A stretch of DNA of 64,000 nucleotides, taken from positions 310,001 through 374,000 of the forward strand of contig NZ_CP013355.1 in the NCBI RefSeq assembly GCF_001543325.1. Reading direction: 5' to 3'. Positions 8,991 through 18,694 of this stretch are shown here, piece by piece. This DNA is from Lutibacter profundi. Its GTDB lineage: Bacteria; Bacteroidota; Bacteroidia; Flavobacteriales; Flavobacteriaceae. The notes under the pieces are model-generated. The model had not been told where the DNA came from. It was given only the letters and a program-made list of their open reading frames with translations, and searched no databases. The translations under genes were made by a program, and so were the position numbers. How positions within the stretch are numbered: position 1 is the stretch's first letter; each line of letters starts with the position of its first letter.

Positions 8991-10844
8991 ATGGCTAAAC
9001 AAGCAGCATATACTGAGGATAATATCCGTTCACTCGATTGGAAAGAGCATATAAGAATGCGTCCGGGAATGTATATTGGTAAATTAGGCGATGGTTCATC
9101 ACCTGATGATGGTATTTACATTTTAATAAAGGAAGTATTAGACAACTCCATTGATGAATATGTAATGGGTGCAGGAAAAACCATTGAAGTTTCTGTAAAA
9201 GAGAATACCGTTACTGTTCGTGATTTTGGGCGTGGAATTCCTCTAGGAAAAGTAGTAGATGTAGTTTCGAAGATGAACACAGGAGGAAAGTATGATTCTC
9301 GTGCGTTTAAAAAATCGGTAGGGCTAAATGGAGTGGGGACTAAGGCTGTTAATGCACTTTCATCATATTTTAAAGTGCAATCTATTCGTGATGGACAAAC
9401 GGCTTTTGCCGAGTTTTCAGCAGGAGATATTACAGCAAATGAAAAAGCTCATGATTCATCACAGCGTAAAGGAACTAAAGTAACCTTTGTACCAGATAAA
9501 GAAATATTTTCAAAATATAAATACAGAAGTGAATACATTGTAAAAATGATTAAAAACTATGTGTATTTAAACACAGGGTTAACAATTGTTTTTAATGGGG
9601 AAAAATATTTTTCTGAAAATGGATTAAAAGATTTATTAGAAGAAAATATAGCAGATGAGTTTATGTTGTTCCCAATTATTCACCTCAAAGGAGAAGATAT
9701 TGAAGTAGCTATAACTTATAGTAAAGCTCAGTATAGCGAAGAATACCATTCTTTTGTAAATGGACAGCATACTACACAAGGAGGAACACATCAAAATGCT
9801 TTTAGAGAAGCTATTGTAAAAACAATACGTGATTTTTTTGGTAAAAATTATGAAGCCTCAGACATACGAAAATCTATTGTTTCAGCCATTAGTATAAAAG
9901 TGATGGAGCCCGTTTTTGAAAGTCAGACCAAAACAAAATTAGGTTCTACAGAAATGGGAGGAGGATTGCCAACTGTAAGAACATTTATAGGCGATTTTGT
10001 TAAAACAAATTTAGACAACTATTTACATAAAAATCCTGATGTTGCTGAAAAAATTCAAAAGAAAATTTTACAAGCCGAGAAAGAGCGAAAAGATTTATCA
10101 GGAATACGGAAATTAGCACGAGAACGCGCTAAAAAAGCGAGTTTACATAATAAAAAATTACGAGATTGTAGAGTTCATTTAAACGATTTAAAAAAAGACA
10201 ATCGTTTAGAAAGTACCTTGTTTATTACTGAAGGAGATTCAGCAAGTGGTTCTATTACAAAATCTAGAGATGTTAATACGCAGGCAGTTTTTAGTTTGAG
10301 GGGGAAGCCATTAAACTCATACAATATGAACAAAAAAATAGTGTATGAAAATGAAGAATTTAATTTATTACAAGCAGCGTTAAATATTGAAGATGGTTTA
10401 GAAGATTTACGATATAATAATATTGTAATTGCTACCGATGCTGATGTAGATGGTATGCACATTAGATTGCTATTAATTACTTTCTTTTTACAGTTTTTTC
10501 CTGAGTTAATTAAAGAAGGCCACCTATTTATTTTAGATACACCATTGTTTAGAGTGCGTGATAAAAAACAAACGTTTTACTGCTATTCGCCTGAAGAAAA
10601 GCAACATGCAATTAATAAATTAAAGGGGAAACCAGAAATAACTCGATTTAAAGGATTAGGAGAAATTTCTCCAGATGAATTTGTCCATTTTATAGGGAAA
10701 GATATTCGATTAGACCCTATTATGCTAGACAAAGAAATGTCTATTGATAAATTGTTAGAGTTTTATATGGGAAAGAATACACCCGATAGACAAAAATTTA
10801 TTATAGAAAATTTAAAAGTTGAATTAGATATTGTAGAAGAGTAA
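8991..10844 (+). CDS. parE: DNA topoisomerase IV subunit B
   Basis: 617 residues, the ATPase subunit of a type IIA topoisomerase. The GHKL ATP site shows [10 protein letters not shown] (catalytic Glu and Asn), DFGRGIP and [14 protein letters not shown]. The TOPRIM domain shows the EGDSASGS motif and [10 protein letters not shown]. The chain is short, like ParE of this phylum, and lacks the large insert seen in E. coli GyrB. The partner subunit follows 84 bases downstream in the same direction, supporting ParE over GyrB. Confidence 0.9.
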   Translation: MAKQAAYTEDNIRSLDWKEHIRMRPGMYIGKLGDGSSPDDGIYILIKEVLDNSIDEYVMGAGKTIEVSVKENTVTVRDFGRGIPLGKVVDVVSKMNTGGKYDSRAFKKSVGLNGVGTKAVNALSSYFKVQSIRDGQTAFAEFSAGDITANEKAHDSSQRKGTKVTFVPDKEIFSKYKYRSEYIVKMIKNYVYLNTGLTIVFNGEKYFSENGLKDLLEENIADEFMLFPIIHLKGEDIEVAITYSKAQYSEEYHSFVNGQHTTQGGTHQNAFREAIVKTIRDFFGKNYEASDIRKSIVSAISIKVMEPVFESQTKTKLGSTEMGGGLPTVRTFIGDFVKTNLDNYLHKNPDVAEKIQKKILQAEKERKDLSGIRKLARERAKKASLHNKKLRDCRVHLNDLKKDNRLESTLFITEGDSASGSITKSRDVNTQAVFSLRGKPLNSYNMNKKIVYENEEFNLLQAALNIEDGLEDLRYNNIVIATDADVDGMHIRLLLITFFLQFFPELIKEGHLFILDTPLFRVRDKKQTFYCYSPEEKQHAINKLKGKPEITRFKGLGEISPDEFVHFIGKDIRLDPIMLDKEMSIDKLLEFYMGKNTPDRQKFIIENLKVELDIVEE

Positions 10845-10928
10845 TTTTTGATTTACAACTGAAGAAATTAGAATGACACAAAAGAAAAAATTTTCTTCCA
10901 TACGGGAAGAATAACCAAAGGGCATAAA

Positions 10929-13577
10929 ATGCAACAAGAGGAGAGAGATAAAGATTTAAAAGAGGAATTTGGAAATCAAGAAACCATTACCAAAGTTACG
11001 GGAATGTATAAAGATTGGTTTTTAGATTATGCTTCATATGTTATTTTAGAACGTGCAGTGCCAGCCATTAAAGATGGCTTTAAACCTGTACAGCGTAGAA
11101 TATTACATTCTATGAAAGATTTAGATGATGGGCGCTACAATAAAGTAGCAAATATTGTTGGACATACTATGCAATATCATCCTCATGGTGATGCTTCAAT
11201 TGCCGATGCAATGGTACAAATTGGTCAAAAAGAACTATTGATTGATATGCAAGGGAACTGGGGAAATATTTTAACTGGCGACCGAGCAGCTGCTTCACGT
11301 TATATAGAAGCCCGTTTGTCAAAATTTGCACTAGATGTTGTTTTCAATCCTAAAACTACAGAATGGCAAGCATCTTATGATGGTAGAAGAAAAGAACCAG
11401 TAGATTTACCGGTGAAGTTTCCTATGTTATTAGCTCAAGGTGCAGAAGGAATTGCAGTAGGGCTTTCAACAAAAATATTACCTCATAATTTTAAAGAATT
11501 AATAGATGCTTCAATAAAACATTTAAGAGGAAAGAGTTTTACATTAATACCAGATTTTTTAACTGGCGGAATTGCAGATGTTTCCAATTATAATGACGGC
11601 AAACGTGGAGGTAAAATTAGAGTTCGTGCAAAAATTTATCAACTCGATAAAAAAACGTTGGTTATTTCAGAAATTCCTTTTGGTACAACAACTTCAACCC
11701 TAATTGATTCTATTTTAAAAGCGAATGAAAAAGGAAAAATTAAGGTTAAAAAAATAGAAGATAATACGGCGGCAAATGTTGAAATTTTAGTGCATTTACC
11801 AAATGGTATTTCGCCTGATAAAACAATTGATGCTTTATATGCATTTACCAATTGCGAAAATTCTATTTCACCTTTGTGTTGTGTTATTGAAGATAATAAA
11901 CCTGTTTTTATAGGCGTCTCAGAAATTTTAAAACTTTCTACACAACATACCGTTGACCTTTTAAAGCTAGAACTTGAAATTCAATTAAATGAGCTAGAAG
12001 AACAGTGGCATTTTGCTTCATTAGAACGTATTTTTATTGAAAAAAGAATTTATAGAGATATTGAAGAACAAGAAACTTGGGCAGGTGTAATAAAAGCTAT
12101 AGATAAAGGTTTAAAACCCCATATAAAACATTTAAAACGTGCTATTACTGAAGAAGATATTGTGCGTTTAACAGAAATACGGATTAAAAAAATATCAAAA
12201 TTTGATATTGATAAAGCAAAACAATTTATAGAAAGTTTAGAAGATAAAATAGAAACTGTTAAACAGCATTTAGCCAATTTAATAGACTATGCTATTGATT
12301 ATTTTAAAAATTTAAAAATAAAATACGGTAAAGGGAAAGAACGGAAAACAGAGATACGTTTATTTGATGATATTGTTGCAACAAAAGTTGTAATGCGCAA
12401 TACAAAGCTATATGTTAATAGAGAAGAGGGCTTTGTAGGTACATCATTAAAACGAGATGAATATGTTGCCGATTGTGCAGATATAGATGATGTTATTGTT
12501 TTTAGAAAAGATGGAATAATGACTGTTACTAGGGTAGATAGTAAAACTTTTGTAGGTAAAGATATTATTTATGTTGCAGTATTTAAAAAGAATGATAAAC
12601 GTACGGTTTATAATATGATTTACCGTGATGGACGAAGTGGGCCAAGTTATATGAAGCGTTTTAATGTTACAGGAGTAACGCGTGATAAAGAATATAATTT
12701 AACTGTAGGAAATAAAGCCTCAATAGTGCAGTATTTTACGGCAAACCCTAATGGAGAGGCAGAAACCGTCACCATTAATTTACGTGCTGTTAAAGGTGTA
12801 AAAAAAATAAAATGGGATATAGATTTTTCAAATTTAGCAATTAAAGGTAGAGGTGTTAGAGGGAATAGAGTAACCAAAAATACCATTAGAAAAATTGAAT
12901 TAAAATCTGAAGGAGTTTCTACGCTTAAACCTCGTAAAATTTGGTTTGATGATGTAACTCAACGCCTAAATGTTGATGGAAGAGGAGATTTGTTAGGAGA
13001 ATTTAAAGGGGAAGATAGGTTGTTAGTTATCAATCAAAAAGGTTTAGTTAAAACTATAAAGCCAGAATTAACCACGCATTTTGATTCTAATATGATTGTT
13101 CTTGAAAAATGGATTCCAGAAAAACCAATTTCAGCGATATATTTTGATGGAGATAAAGGAAAATATTATGTGAAACGGTTTATGATTGACAACCCTAATA
13201 AAGAAGAACTCTTTATTTCTGAACACCCAAAATCACAGTTAGAAATTGTAGCAACAGATTATAGACCAATGGCTGAAATTATTTTTTCAAAACGTAGTTT
13301 AGAACCTATAACTATTAATTTTGAAGAATTTATTGCTGTTAAAGGTATTAAAGCGCTTGGTAATCAATTAACTACAGATAAGATGAAACAAGTGAATTTA
13401 TTAGAGCCATTACCTTATGAACCTCCAATAATTGAAAATGTAGAAGTAAATGATGAAGAGATAATTGATAGTAACAGTGTAGAGAAAACAGCTGAAAACA
13501 ATCAAACTAATTTAAAGAGAGGTAAAGATGTTGATAATGCCACAAAAGAAGATGATGGACAGATAACACTATTTTAA
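10929..13577 (+). CDS. parC: DNA topoisomerase IV subunit A
   Basis: 882 residues. The breakage-reunion domain carries DYASYVILERAVPAIKDG, the HPHGDAS loop and the active-site Tyr125 in AASRYIEARL. A C-terminal pinwheel domain follows after about residue 500. The position equivalent to GyrA Ser83 is Ala89 (HPHGDA), and the Asp87 equivalent is kept (Asp93). The last 25 residues are acidic and low-complexity. It follows parE and is probably co-transcribed. Its 3' end overlaps the convergent BtuF-like gene by 9 bases. Confidence 0.9.
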   Translation: MQQEERDKDLKEEFGNQETITKVTGMYKDWFLDYASYVILERAVPAIKDGFKPVQRRILHSMKDLDDGRYNKVANIVGHTMQYHPHGDASIADAMVQIGQKELLIDMQGNWGNILTGDRAAASRYIEARLSKFALDVVFNPKTTEWQASYDGRRKEPVDLPVKFPMLLAQGAEGIAVGLSTKILPHNFKELIDASIKHLRGKSFTLIPDFLTGGIADVSNYNDGKRGGKIRVRAKIYQLDKKTLVISEIPFGTTTSTLIDSILKANEKGKIKVKKIEDNTAANVEILVHLPNGISPDKTIDALYAFTNCENSISPLCCVIEDNKPVFIGVSEILKLSTQHTVDLLKLELEIQLNELEEQWHFASLERIFIEKRIYRDIEEQETWAGVIKAIDKGLKPHIKHLKRAITEEDIVRLTEIRIKKISKFDIDKAKQFIESLEDKIETVKQHLANLIDYAIDYFKNLKIKYGKGKERKTEIRLFDDIVATKVVMRNTKLYVNREEGFVGTSLKRDEYVADCADIDDVIVFRKDGIMTVTRVDSKTFVGKDIIYVAVFKKNDKRTVYNMIYRDGRSGPSYMKRFNVTGVTRDKEYNLTVGNKASIVQYFTANPNGEAETVTINLRAVKGVKKIKWDIDFSNLAIKGRGVRGNRVTKNTIRKIELKSEGVSTLKPRKIWFDDVTQRLNVDGRGDLLGEFKGEDRLLVINQKGLVKTIKPELTTHFDSNMIVLEKWIPEKPISAIYFDGDKGKYYVKRFMIDNPNKEELFISEHPKSQLEIVATDYRPMAEIIFSKRSLEPITINFEEFIAVKGIKALGNQLTTDKMKQVNLLEPLPYEPPIIENVEVNDEEIIDSNSVEKTAENNQTNLKRGKDVDNATKEDDGQITLF

Positions 13578-14702
13578 TTTCTCATAAAAAGTAAACTCAT
13601 AGTCTTTTAATAATTCTGGATGTGCCATTTTAATAATATCTTTCAATACTAAATCGGGTCGGGCAGGAGCTAATTCAAAATAAAGAACACCTCCTTTTTC
13701 ACCTTTTTTATTAACAAATGTAAAAATATTATGATGTTGAAAAGCGTTAAATTTAGCGTAAATACTATTGGCATTTTTAAGTTGTTCCATAGTTTTGTAA
13801 TAACTGGGAGAAATCCATAATTCGGCGTCTTTTCCTTTTTCAAAAACATTTTCAATATTTAAAGAAAGGCTTCCTTTTCCTTTAGAATTTTTCCATAAAT
13901 AATTAGTATTCGCATCCTGTAAAAAAGTAGCTTCAAAACTGTTACCTGCAGGTAAATTCCAAATATCTTTAAAAAGTCCACCAGAAATAATAGTCGGTAT
14001 TTTTTCAGCTTTTAAAGCAATAGATTTGGCATTTAAATAATTTTTTTCAATGTTTTTGAATATACTATCAGCTTCACGTTCTTTATTAAATAATACACCA
14101 AAAAACTTAATCCATTCAGCCCTGCCTAGAGGAGTTTCTTCTAACCAGTCACCATTTAGGAGCACAGGAATTCCAAATTTTTGAATAATATTAAACATTT
14201 TATTGTTGCTAGTTATAGAAAACCCTATTACAGCATCTGGTTGTAACTCAAGTAATAATTCAGTATTTATATTTTCTTCATTCCCTAGCTCTTTTATGTC
14301 ACCATTTTTAATTAATACCCTTGTTTTTTTTGATGAAATATATTTAGTGTTTGGAAATCCAACTAATTTAGTTTCAACACCTAACAATTCTAACATAGGG
14401 ATATGTGTAGTACTAGTTACTACAATTGATTGTAATGGTGTTTTTAAGGTATTTAACTGCTTTTTACCCAATGAATCAGTCAATATATATTCAAAAGTTT
14501 CTTTTGAGTTTTGGTAAGGAGCTTTTATACTAAGTTTAGTGTATTTTTTATAATGTTTAATCTCAAAGCCTTTTGCGTATTTTATAGCGTTATCAACAGT
14601 GTTTTCTCCATTAAAAGAATTTTTGTTTTCGTTCTTTTTACAAGAATAAATAAGTAATAGGAAAAATATGGATGTTAAAAATTTTATGACAAATAGTTTC
14701 AT
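13569..14702 (-). CDS. BtuF-like periplasmic binding lipoprotein (cobalamin or Fe-siderophore ABC transport)
   Basis: 377 residues with a lipobox (LLIYSC, lipidated Cys21) followed by lysines rather than acidic residues, so it should stay on the periplasmic side. The rest is a helical-backbone binding protein of the TroA/BtuF superfamily: segments MLELLGVETKLVGFPN, LQPDAVIGFS and LLNGDWLEETPLGRAEWIKF are typical of the iron-chelate/B12 group. Divergent from the riboswitch-controlled BtuB-like gene, which argues for cobalamin as ligand. No BtuCD permease/ATPase genes lie next to it. Confidence 0.75.
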   Translation of the reverse strand: MKLFVIKFLTSIFFLLLIYSCKKNENKNSFNGENTVDNAIKYAKGFEIKHYKKYTKLSIKAPYQNSKETFEYILTDSLGKKQLNTLKTPLQSIVVTSTTHIPMLELLGVETKLVGFPNTKYISSKKTRVLIKNGDIKELGNEENINTELLLELQPDAVIGFSITSNNKMFNIIQKFGIPVLLNGDWLEETPLGRAEWIKFFGVLFNKEREADSIFKNIEKNYLNAKSIALKAEKIPTIISGGLFKDIWNLPAGNSFEATFLQDANTNYLWKNSKGKGSLSLNIENVFEKGKDAELWISPSYYKTMEQLKNANSIYAKFNAFQHHNIFTFVNKKGEKGGVLYFELAPARPDLVLKDIIKMAHPELLKDYEFTFYEKLK

Positions 14703-14718
14703 TAAAAATTAATTTTTA

Positions 14719-14726
14719 CAAATGTA
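14719..14726 (-). promoter_or_regulatory. -7 promoter box (TACATTTG, minus strand) for BtuF-like gene
   Basis: On the minus strand TACATTTG lies 17 bases before the ATG and fits TAnnTTTG. This transcript leaves the riboswitch region in the opposite direction, so the B12 switch does not control it directly. Confidence 0.5.
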
Positions 14727-14767
14727 ATATTTTATATATTTAATGGTACAAATTGGTCTTAATTAAT

Positions 14768-14775
14768 TAAATTTG
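14768..14775 (+). promoter_or_regulatory. -7 promoter box (TAAATTTG) for riboswitch-btuB transcript
   Basis: Fits TAnnTTTG and lies about 20 bases before the first riboswitch helices, so transcription would start just ahead of the aptamer. Confidence 0.45.
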
Positions 14776-14784
14776 TTGCCGATT

Positions 14785-14990
14785 ATGGTTTTTATTTATG
14801 CTTCTGTATAAATAAATTAAAAGGGAATTCGGTTAGAAACCGAAGCTGTACCCGCAACTGTAAGCTTTGTCGAATTTTTTCGATGGTTGTTATTAAACTT
14901 TATAACCACTGTTCAGTTTTTTTGAATGGGAAGGTGAATAACAATACGCAAGCCAGGAGACCTGCCAAAATCATTTTAATTAACACTTTC
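14785..14990 (+). ncRNA. cobalamin (B12) riboswitch
   Basis: The conserved aptamer blocks appear in order: GGGAAT, a small hairpin (TTCGGTTAGAAACCGAA), GCTGTACCCGCAACTGTAA at 14845-14863, then GGGAAGGTGAATAA near 14928, and the B12 box AGCCAGGAGACCTGCC at 14951-14966. It lies in the 5' leader of the BtuB-like receptor gene, whose ATG is at 15011. Binding of adenosylcobalamin should reduce expression of the receptor operon. The outer limits are approximate; the core is unambiguous. Confidence 0.95.
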
Positions 14991-15010
14991 GGGAGAAAAG
15001 TAAATTAGGT

Positions 15011-16852
15011 ATGAAACAGTTTAGCAGATTTTTATTTTTTTTATTTCTTATTAATAATTGGAGCTCTTATGGGCAAAAAGATTCAATTGTAGCCCTAGAT
15101 ATTGTTGTTTTAAGTGATGTTAAATTGAAGAAATTTTCTGCAGGATACAATGTGAATGAAATTTTAGATTCTGTAATTAAAACACAAACCTCATTAACTG
15201 ATTTACTCAATTTAAATACGTTAATTTATTTCAAGACAAATGGTTATGGAATGATTTCTTCACCATCATTTAGAGGTACAAATGCATCACAAACTGCAGT
15301 TATTTGGAATGGTATAAATATAAATTCTCAGTTAACAGGACAAACAGATTTTAACAACGTTTCAATAGTTAATTACAATGAGATAACTGTTAAAAGAGGT
15401 GGGAGTTCAGTACAATACGGTAGTGGTGCTATTGGAGGTAGCATACACCTCAACAATTCTTTTCATTTTTACAATCATTTTATAAATGAGATTCAAGTTT
15501 CTTATGGTAGTTTCAACACCTTAAATACTTCATATAAATTAAGTGCGGGTACTACTAAAAGTTACATAACTACAGGAATTGATTATAAGAAATCTGAAAA
15601 TGATTACAAATACTTAGGATATGGTGAAAAAAATGAAAATGGAGCTTATAATTTTTTGGGTTTCAACTTTAATGCTGGGTATTTTATAAATGAAAATGTA
15701 CTGCTAAAATTATTTCATAATTCTAGTTTAAATGACAGAAATTTATCAGGAACATTAACATATAACGCAAAAGATGCTTACAAAAATAATGATTCCAAAA
15801 CACTGTTAGTACTTGATTTTTTAGATGAAAAATTCTCATCAAATTTAAATTTAGCACATATTTATGAAGACTATAAGTATTATCCAAATAACGAAAATAA
15901 CACTCAATTTTCGTTCGGAAAAGTGAATACTTTTATTGTGAAATACGATGCTTCATTATTTTTTAAATCTGCAAATTTATTAGTAAAAGGAATATTAGAA
16001 TATGATAGTGTAAAAGGAAGTGGTAGTAATATTGGTTTCAACCAGAGAGATGTATTTTCAGCTGTTTTTTTGTTAAATCATAAATTAACGCCAAAAATAG
16101 ATTACGGTGTTAATATTAGAACAGAAGTTACAAATCAATACAACGTTCCATTAATTTTTTCAATAGGTTCAAATTTTAAAATTACTAAGTTTTATACGTT
16201 ACAACTAAATACTTCAAAAAATTATAGAATACCAACATTTAATGATTTATACTGGGTTCCTGGCGGAAATACTACTTTAAAACCTGAAAATTCATATCAA
16301 TTTGAACTAGGAAATGATTTTAATTTTAATTCTCAAAAAATTAATTTAACAGGGTATTATATCAACTCTAAAGATATGATAAAGTGGTTGCCAAATAGGA
16401 ATAATATTTGGTCACCTATTAATGTTGAAGAAGTTGAAAGTTATGGCATTGAATTTAAGTATGAAGTACTAAAGAAAATTGGAAACAATACGTTTGAGTT
16501 TTTAACAAATTATGGGTATACCATTTCAAAAAATGTTCAAACAAATAACCAATTAATTTATGTGCCAAAAAATAAAATAACAGGAACATTTTCTTATAAT
16601 TATAAGAAATTCTCAGCTTATTATCAATTACTATATAATGGTAGTGTTTATACTACAACCGATAATTTTAGTGATTTAAGTTCATACGATATTTCAGATG
16701 TAGGTGTGGGTTATAAGTTATCTAGCAAAAAGAAAGAGGCTACTATAATAACGTTTAAAGTACAAAATATTTTTAATAAAAAATACCAAAATGTGGCATA
16801 TAGACCTATGCCTAATATAAATTATAAATTAAAATTAATCTTAAATTTTTAG
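15011..16852 (+). CDS. btuB: BtuB-like TonB-dependent cobalamin receptor
   Basis: 613 residues, about the size of E. coli BtuB (614). A signal peptide (1-22) is followed by a plug domain with PSFRGTNASQTAVIWNG, EITVKRGGSSVQYGSGAIGG, and a beta-barrel with a long run of aromatic strands ending in NYKLKLILNF. There is no N-terminal carboxypeptidase-regulatory domain, unlike SusC-type receptors. The B12 riboswitch directly upstream assigns cobalamin as substrate. The next gene starts 4 bases after the stop. Confidence 0.88.
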   Translation: MKQFSRFLFFLFLINNWSSYGQKDSIVALDIVVLSDVKLKKFSAGYNVNEILDSVIKTQTSLTDLLNLNTLIYFKTNGYGMISSPSFRGTNASQTAVIWNGININSQLTGQTDFNNVSIVNYNEITVKRGGSSVQYGSGAIGGSIHLNNSFHFYNHFINEIQVSYGSFNTLNTSYKLSAGTTKSYITTGIDYKKSENDYKYLGYGEKNENGAYNFLGFNFNAGYFINENVLLKLFHNSSLNDRNLSGTLTYNAKDAYKNNDSKTLLVLDFLDEKFSSNLNLAHIYEDYKYYPNNENNTQFSFGKVNTFIVKYDASLFFKSANLLVKGILEYDSVKGSGSNIGFNQRDVFSAVFLLNHKLTPKIDYGVNIRTEVTNQYNVPLIFSIGSNFKITKFYTLQLNTSKNYRIPTFNDLYWVPGGNTTLKPENSYQFELGNDFNFNSQKINLTGYYINSKDMIKWLPNRNNIWSPINVEEVESYGIEFKYEVLKKIGNNTFEFLTNYGYTISKNVQTNNQLIYVPKNKITGTFSYNYKKFSAYYQLLYNGSVYTTTDNFSDLSSYDISDVGVGYKLSSKKKEATIITFKVQNIFNKKYQNVAYRPMPNINYKLKLILNF

Positions 16853-16856
16853 AAGT

Positions 16857-17915
16857 ATGAAGAATAGTAAAATTATAGTAATGGCAATTTTATTTTTAGG
16901 AATATTTGTTACATCATGTGATGATGATGATACAATTATAGAACCTAAAGGAGATTACGAAAATGGAATACTAATTGCAAATGAAGGCCCTTTTGGAAGC
17001 GGTACAGGAACCGTAATGTTTATAAGTGATGATTATACTATAACAGAGAATGCCATTTTTAATAAAGTAAATAATCAGGATATAGGTAATATCTTACAAT
17101 CTATTGGCTTTGAAGAAGATAATGCTTATTTAATAGCAAATGTATCAAATAAAATAACAGTTGTTAACAGGTATACTTTTGAGGTTATAACAACTATTAC
17201 CGAAGGGCTAAATAACCCTAGATATTTTGCTGAAGTTAATGGGAAAGGGTACGTAACTAACTGGGGAGATCCATTAAATAATAATGATGATTACATTGCG
17301 GTACTAAATTTGAGCACAAATATTGTTGAATCAACAATACCAGTTGCATTTGGACCCGAAGAAATTGTGGTAGTAAACAATACACTTTATGTAGCACATC
17401 AAGGGGGTTATGGACAAAATAATATTGTTTCTGTAATTAGCGCAAGTTCTAATAGTATTGTAAAAACATTAGAAGTTGGCGATGTGCCAAATTCATTAAC
17501 TGTTGACGATAATGATAATATATGGGTTTTATCAGGGGGTAAACCTAGTTGGACAGGTGTTGAAACTAAAGGTGTTTTATCAAAAATTAATACAGCTACT
17601 AATTTAATAGATACAAGTTTTGATTTTCAGGTTACAGAACATCCGAATTTTTTATCTGTTGATGATGATTATTTGTACTATAACTTAGGAGGGAATGTGT
17701 ATAAAATGAGTAGTACAGCTTCTGCATTGCCAACTACAGAAGAAATTTCAGGGTTATATAGTTACAATATGGTGGCTAAAGATGGCATATTATATGCAAC
17801 AGATGCCGTTGATTATGCTAGTAATGGGAAATTGTATCTGTACGATTTATCTACAAATTTATTAACAAATACATTCACAACAGGAATTATTCCAAGCGGA
17901 ATTTACTTTAATTAA
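16857..17915 (+). CDS. BtuG-like surface lipoprotein, YncE/DUF5074-type beta-propeller
   Basis: 352 residues with a lipobox (LGIFVTSC, Cys21) followed at once by DDDD, an acidic signal of the kind that sends Bacteroidota lipoproteins to the cell surface. The mature protein is built of repeated blades: ILIANEGPFGSGTGTV, YLIANVSNKITVVNRYTFE, VLNLSTNIVESTI, VISASSNSIVKTLEVGDVP. In Bacteroides the equivalent partner of BtuB is BtuG, a propeller that captures cobalamin with very high affinity. Here the coupling to btuB behind the B12 riboswitch supports the same job; the assignment is by context and fold rather than by a recognised ligand site. Confidence 0.75.
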   Translation: MKNSKIIVMAILFLGIFVTSCDDDDTIIEPKGDYENGILIANEGPFGSGTGTVMFISDDYTITENAIFNKVNNQDIGNILQSIGFEEDNAYLIANVSNKITVVNRYTFEVITTITEGLNNPRYFAEVNGKGYVTNWGDPLNNNDDYIAVLNLSTNIVESTIPVAFGPEEIVVVNNTLYVAHQGGYGQNNIVSVISASSNSIVKTLEVGDVPNSLTVDDNDNIWVLSGGKPSWTGVETKGVLSKINTATNLIDTSFDFQVTEHPNFLSVDDDYLYYNLGGNVYKMSSTASALPTTEEISGLYSYNMVAKDGILYATDAVDYASNGKLYLYDLSTNLLTNTFTTGIIPSGIYFN

Positions 17916-17934
17916 ATTGTAGCCTAATAAAAAA

Positions 17935-17972
17935 AGAAGGTTTTCTAACTTTTTAGAAAGCCTTCTTTTTTT
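17935..17972. terminator. bidirectional terminator after the B12 operon
   Basis: AGAAGGTTTTCTA pairs with TAGAAAGCCTTCT (one mismatch), with A-rich sequence on the left and a T run on the right. It serves btuB-btuG and the convergent 179-residue gene. Confidence 0.8.
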
Positions 17973-18510
17973 ATATAAAACTTTTAACTTCTTCTTTAAT
18001 AAATGCCAGGGCAGTAATTGAAGGAGGAGTTATATCCAACATTTTTCGTAAAATAACCTCCCTTAATTCTTCAGCATTTTCAATTGTAGTGTTTTCAGAA
18101 GCATTTTTGATGAGTTGAATTGTTGCATTTTTTGAAGTAATAATAACGCTCCAACATTCTTCTGAAAGATATATTTGCTGTGCTAAATTATGTTCAAACT
18201 CATGTTCTATAGTATCAATAAGACTTATTGTGTATGAATTTTTATCATTATTAACAGAAGTAACTCTAATTAATAATTTAGAAGGATTTATTCGTTCTAA
18301 AAATAATGTCATTCGCTCATAAGCCTGTAATTTTAGAGGTAAGCTATTCTTTTGATTTTCTTTTAAAGCTAAAATTTTTAACTTTTTTTCTTCTGTTTTA
18401 GTGTGATTTAAAAAAAAATAATAGGCTATTAAACCGGTTACAATTGAAGGGATGGTATAGCTTAATAAATCAATAATTTTAGATATCTCAATAATTTGTA
18501 AAATTTTCAT
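17971..18510 (-). CDS. hypothetical protein with one membrane segment
   Basis: 179 residues. One transmembrane segment near residues 18-34 (SIVTGLIAYYFFL) is followed by a cytoplasmic-looking mixed helical domain containing LPLKLQAYERMTLFLERINP and EFEHNLAQQIYLSEECW. I recall similar proteins as conserved unknowns in flavobacteria but cannot attach a function or domain name. Single gene, convergent with the B12 operon. Confidence 0.65.
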   Translation of the reverse strand: MKILQIIEISKIIDLLSYTIPSIVTGLIAYYFFLNHTKTEEKKLKILALKENQKNSLPLKLQAYERMTLFLERINPSKLLIRVTSVNNDKNSYTISLIDTIEHEFEHNLAQQIYLSEECWSVIITSKNATIQLIKNASENTTIENAEELREVILRKMLDITPPSITALAFIKEEVKSFI

Positions 18511-18603
18511 AATAATTCAAAATTAAACGCAAATTTATTACAAGTTTATTAATTTTCTATATTTTAGCTGATATTTATCATTAAATCTCTATACAAAACT
18601 TTC

Positions 18604-18611
18604 TAATTTTG
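18604..18611 (+). promoter_or_regulatory. -7 promoter box (TAATTTTG) for the FadL-type porin gene
   Basis: Fits TAnnTTTG. The start point would fall near 18618, so both operator-like repeats (18614-18631 and 18646-18663) lie at or just after it. Confidence 0.5.
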
Positions 18612-18613
18612 TT

Positions 18614-18663
18614 GTGTAACAAATGTTAAGTACTTAGTAATCAAAGTGTAACAATTGTTACAC
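18614..18663. promoter_or_regulatory. two operator-like palindromes in the porin leader
   Basis: GTGTAACAATTGTTACAC at 18646-18663 is a perfect 18-base palindrome. A degenerate copy, GTGTAACAAATGTTAAG, begins at 18614, exactly 32 bases earlier (about three helical turns), so both sites would lie on one face of the DNA. The position over and after the inferred transcription start suggests repression. A matching motif occurs near 34231 and 48418. The size and symmetry resemble Crp/Fnr-type sites, but the protein is not identified. Confidence 0.6.
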
Positions 18664-18694
18664 AACAAAGAACATTAAAATTAAAATTAAAATT

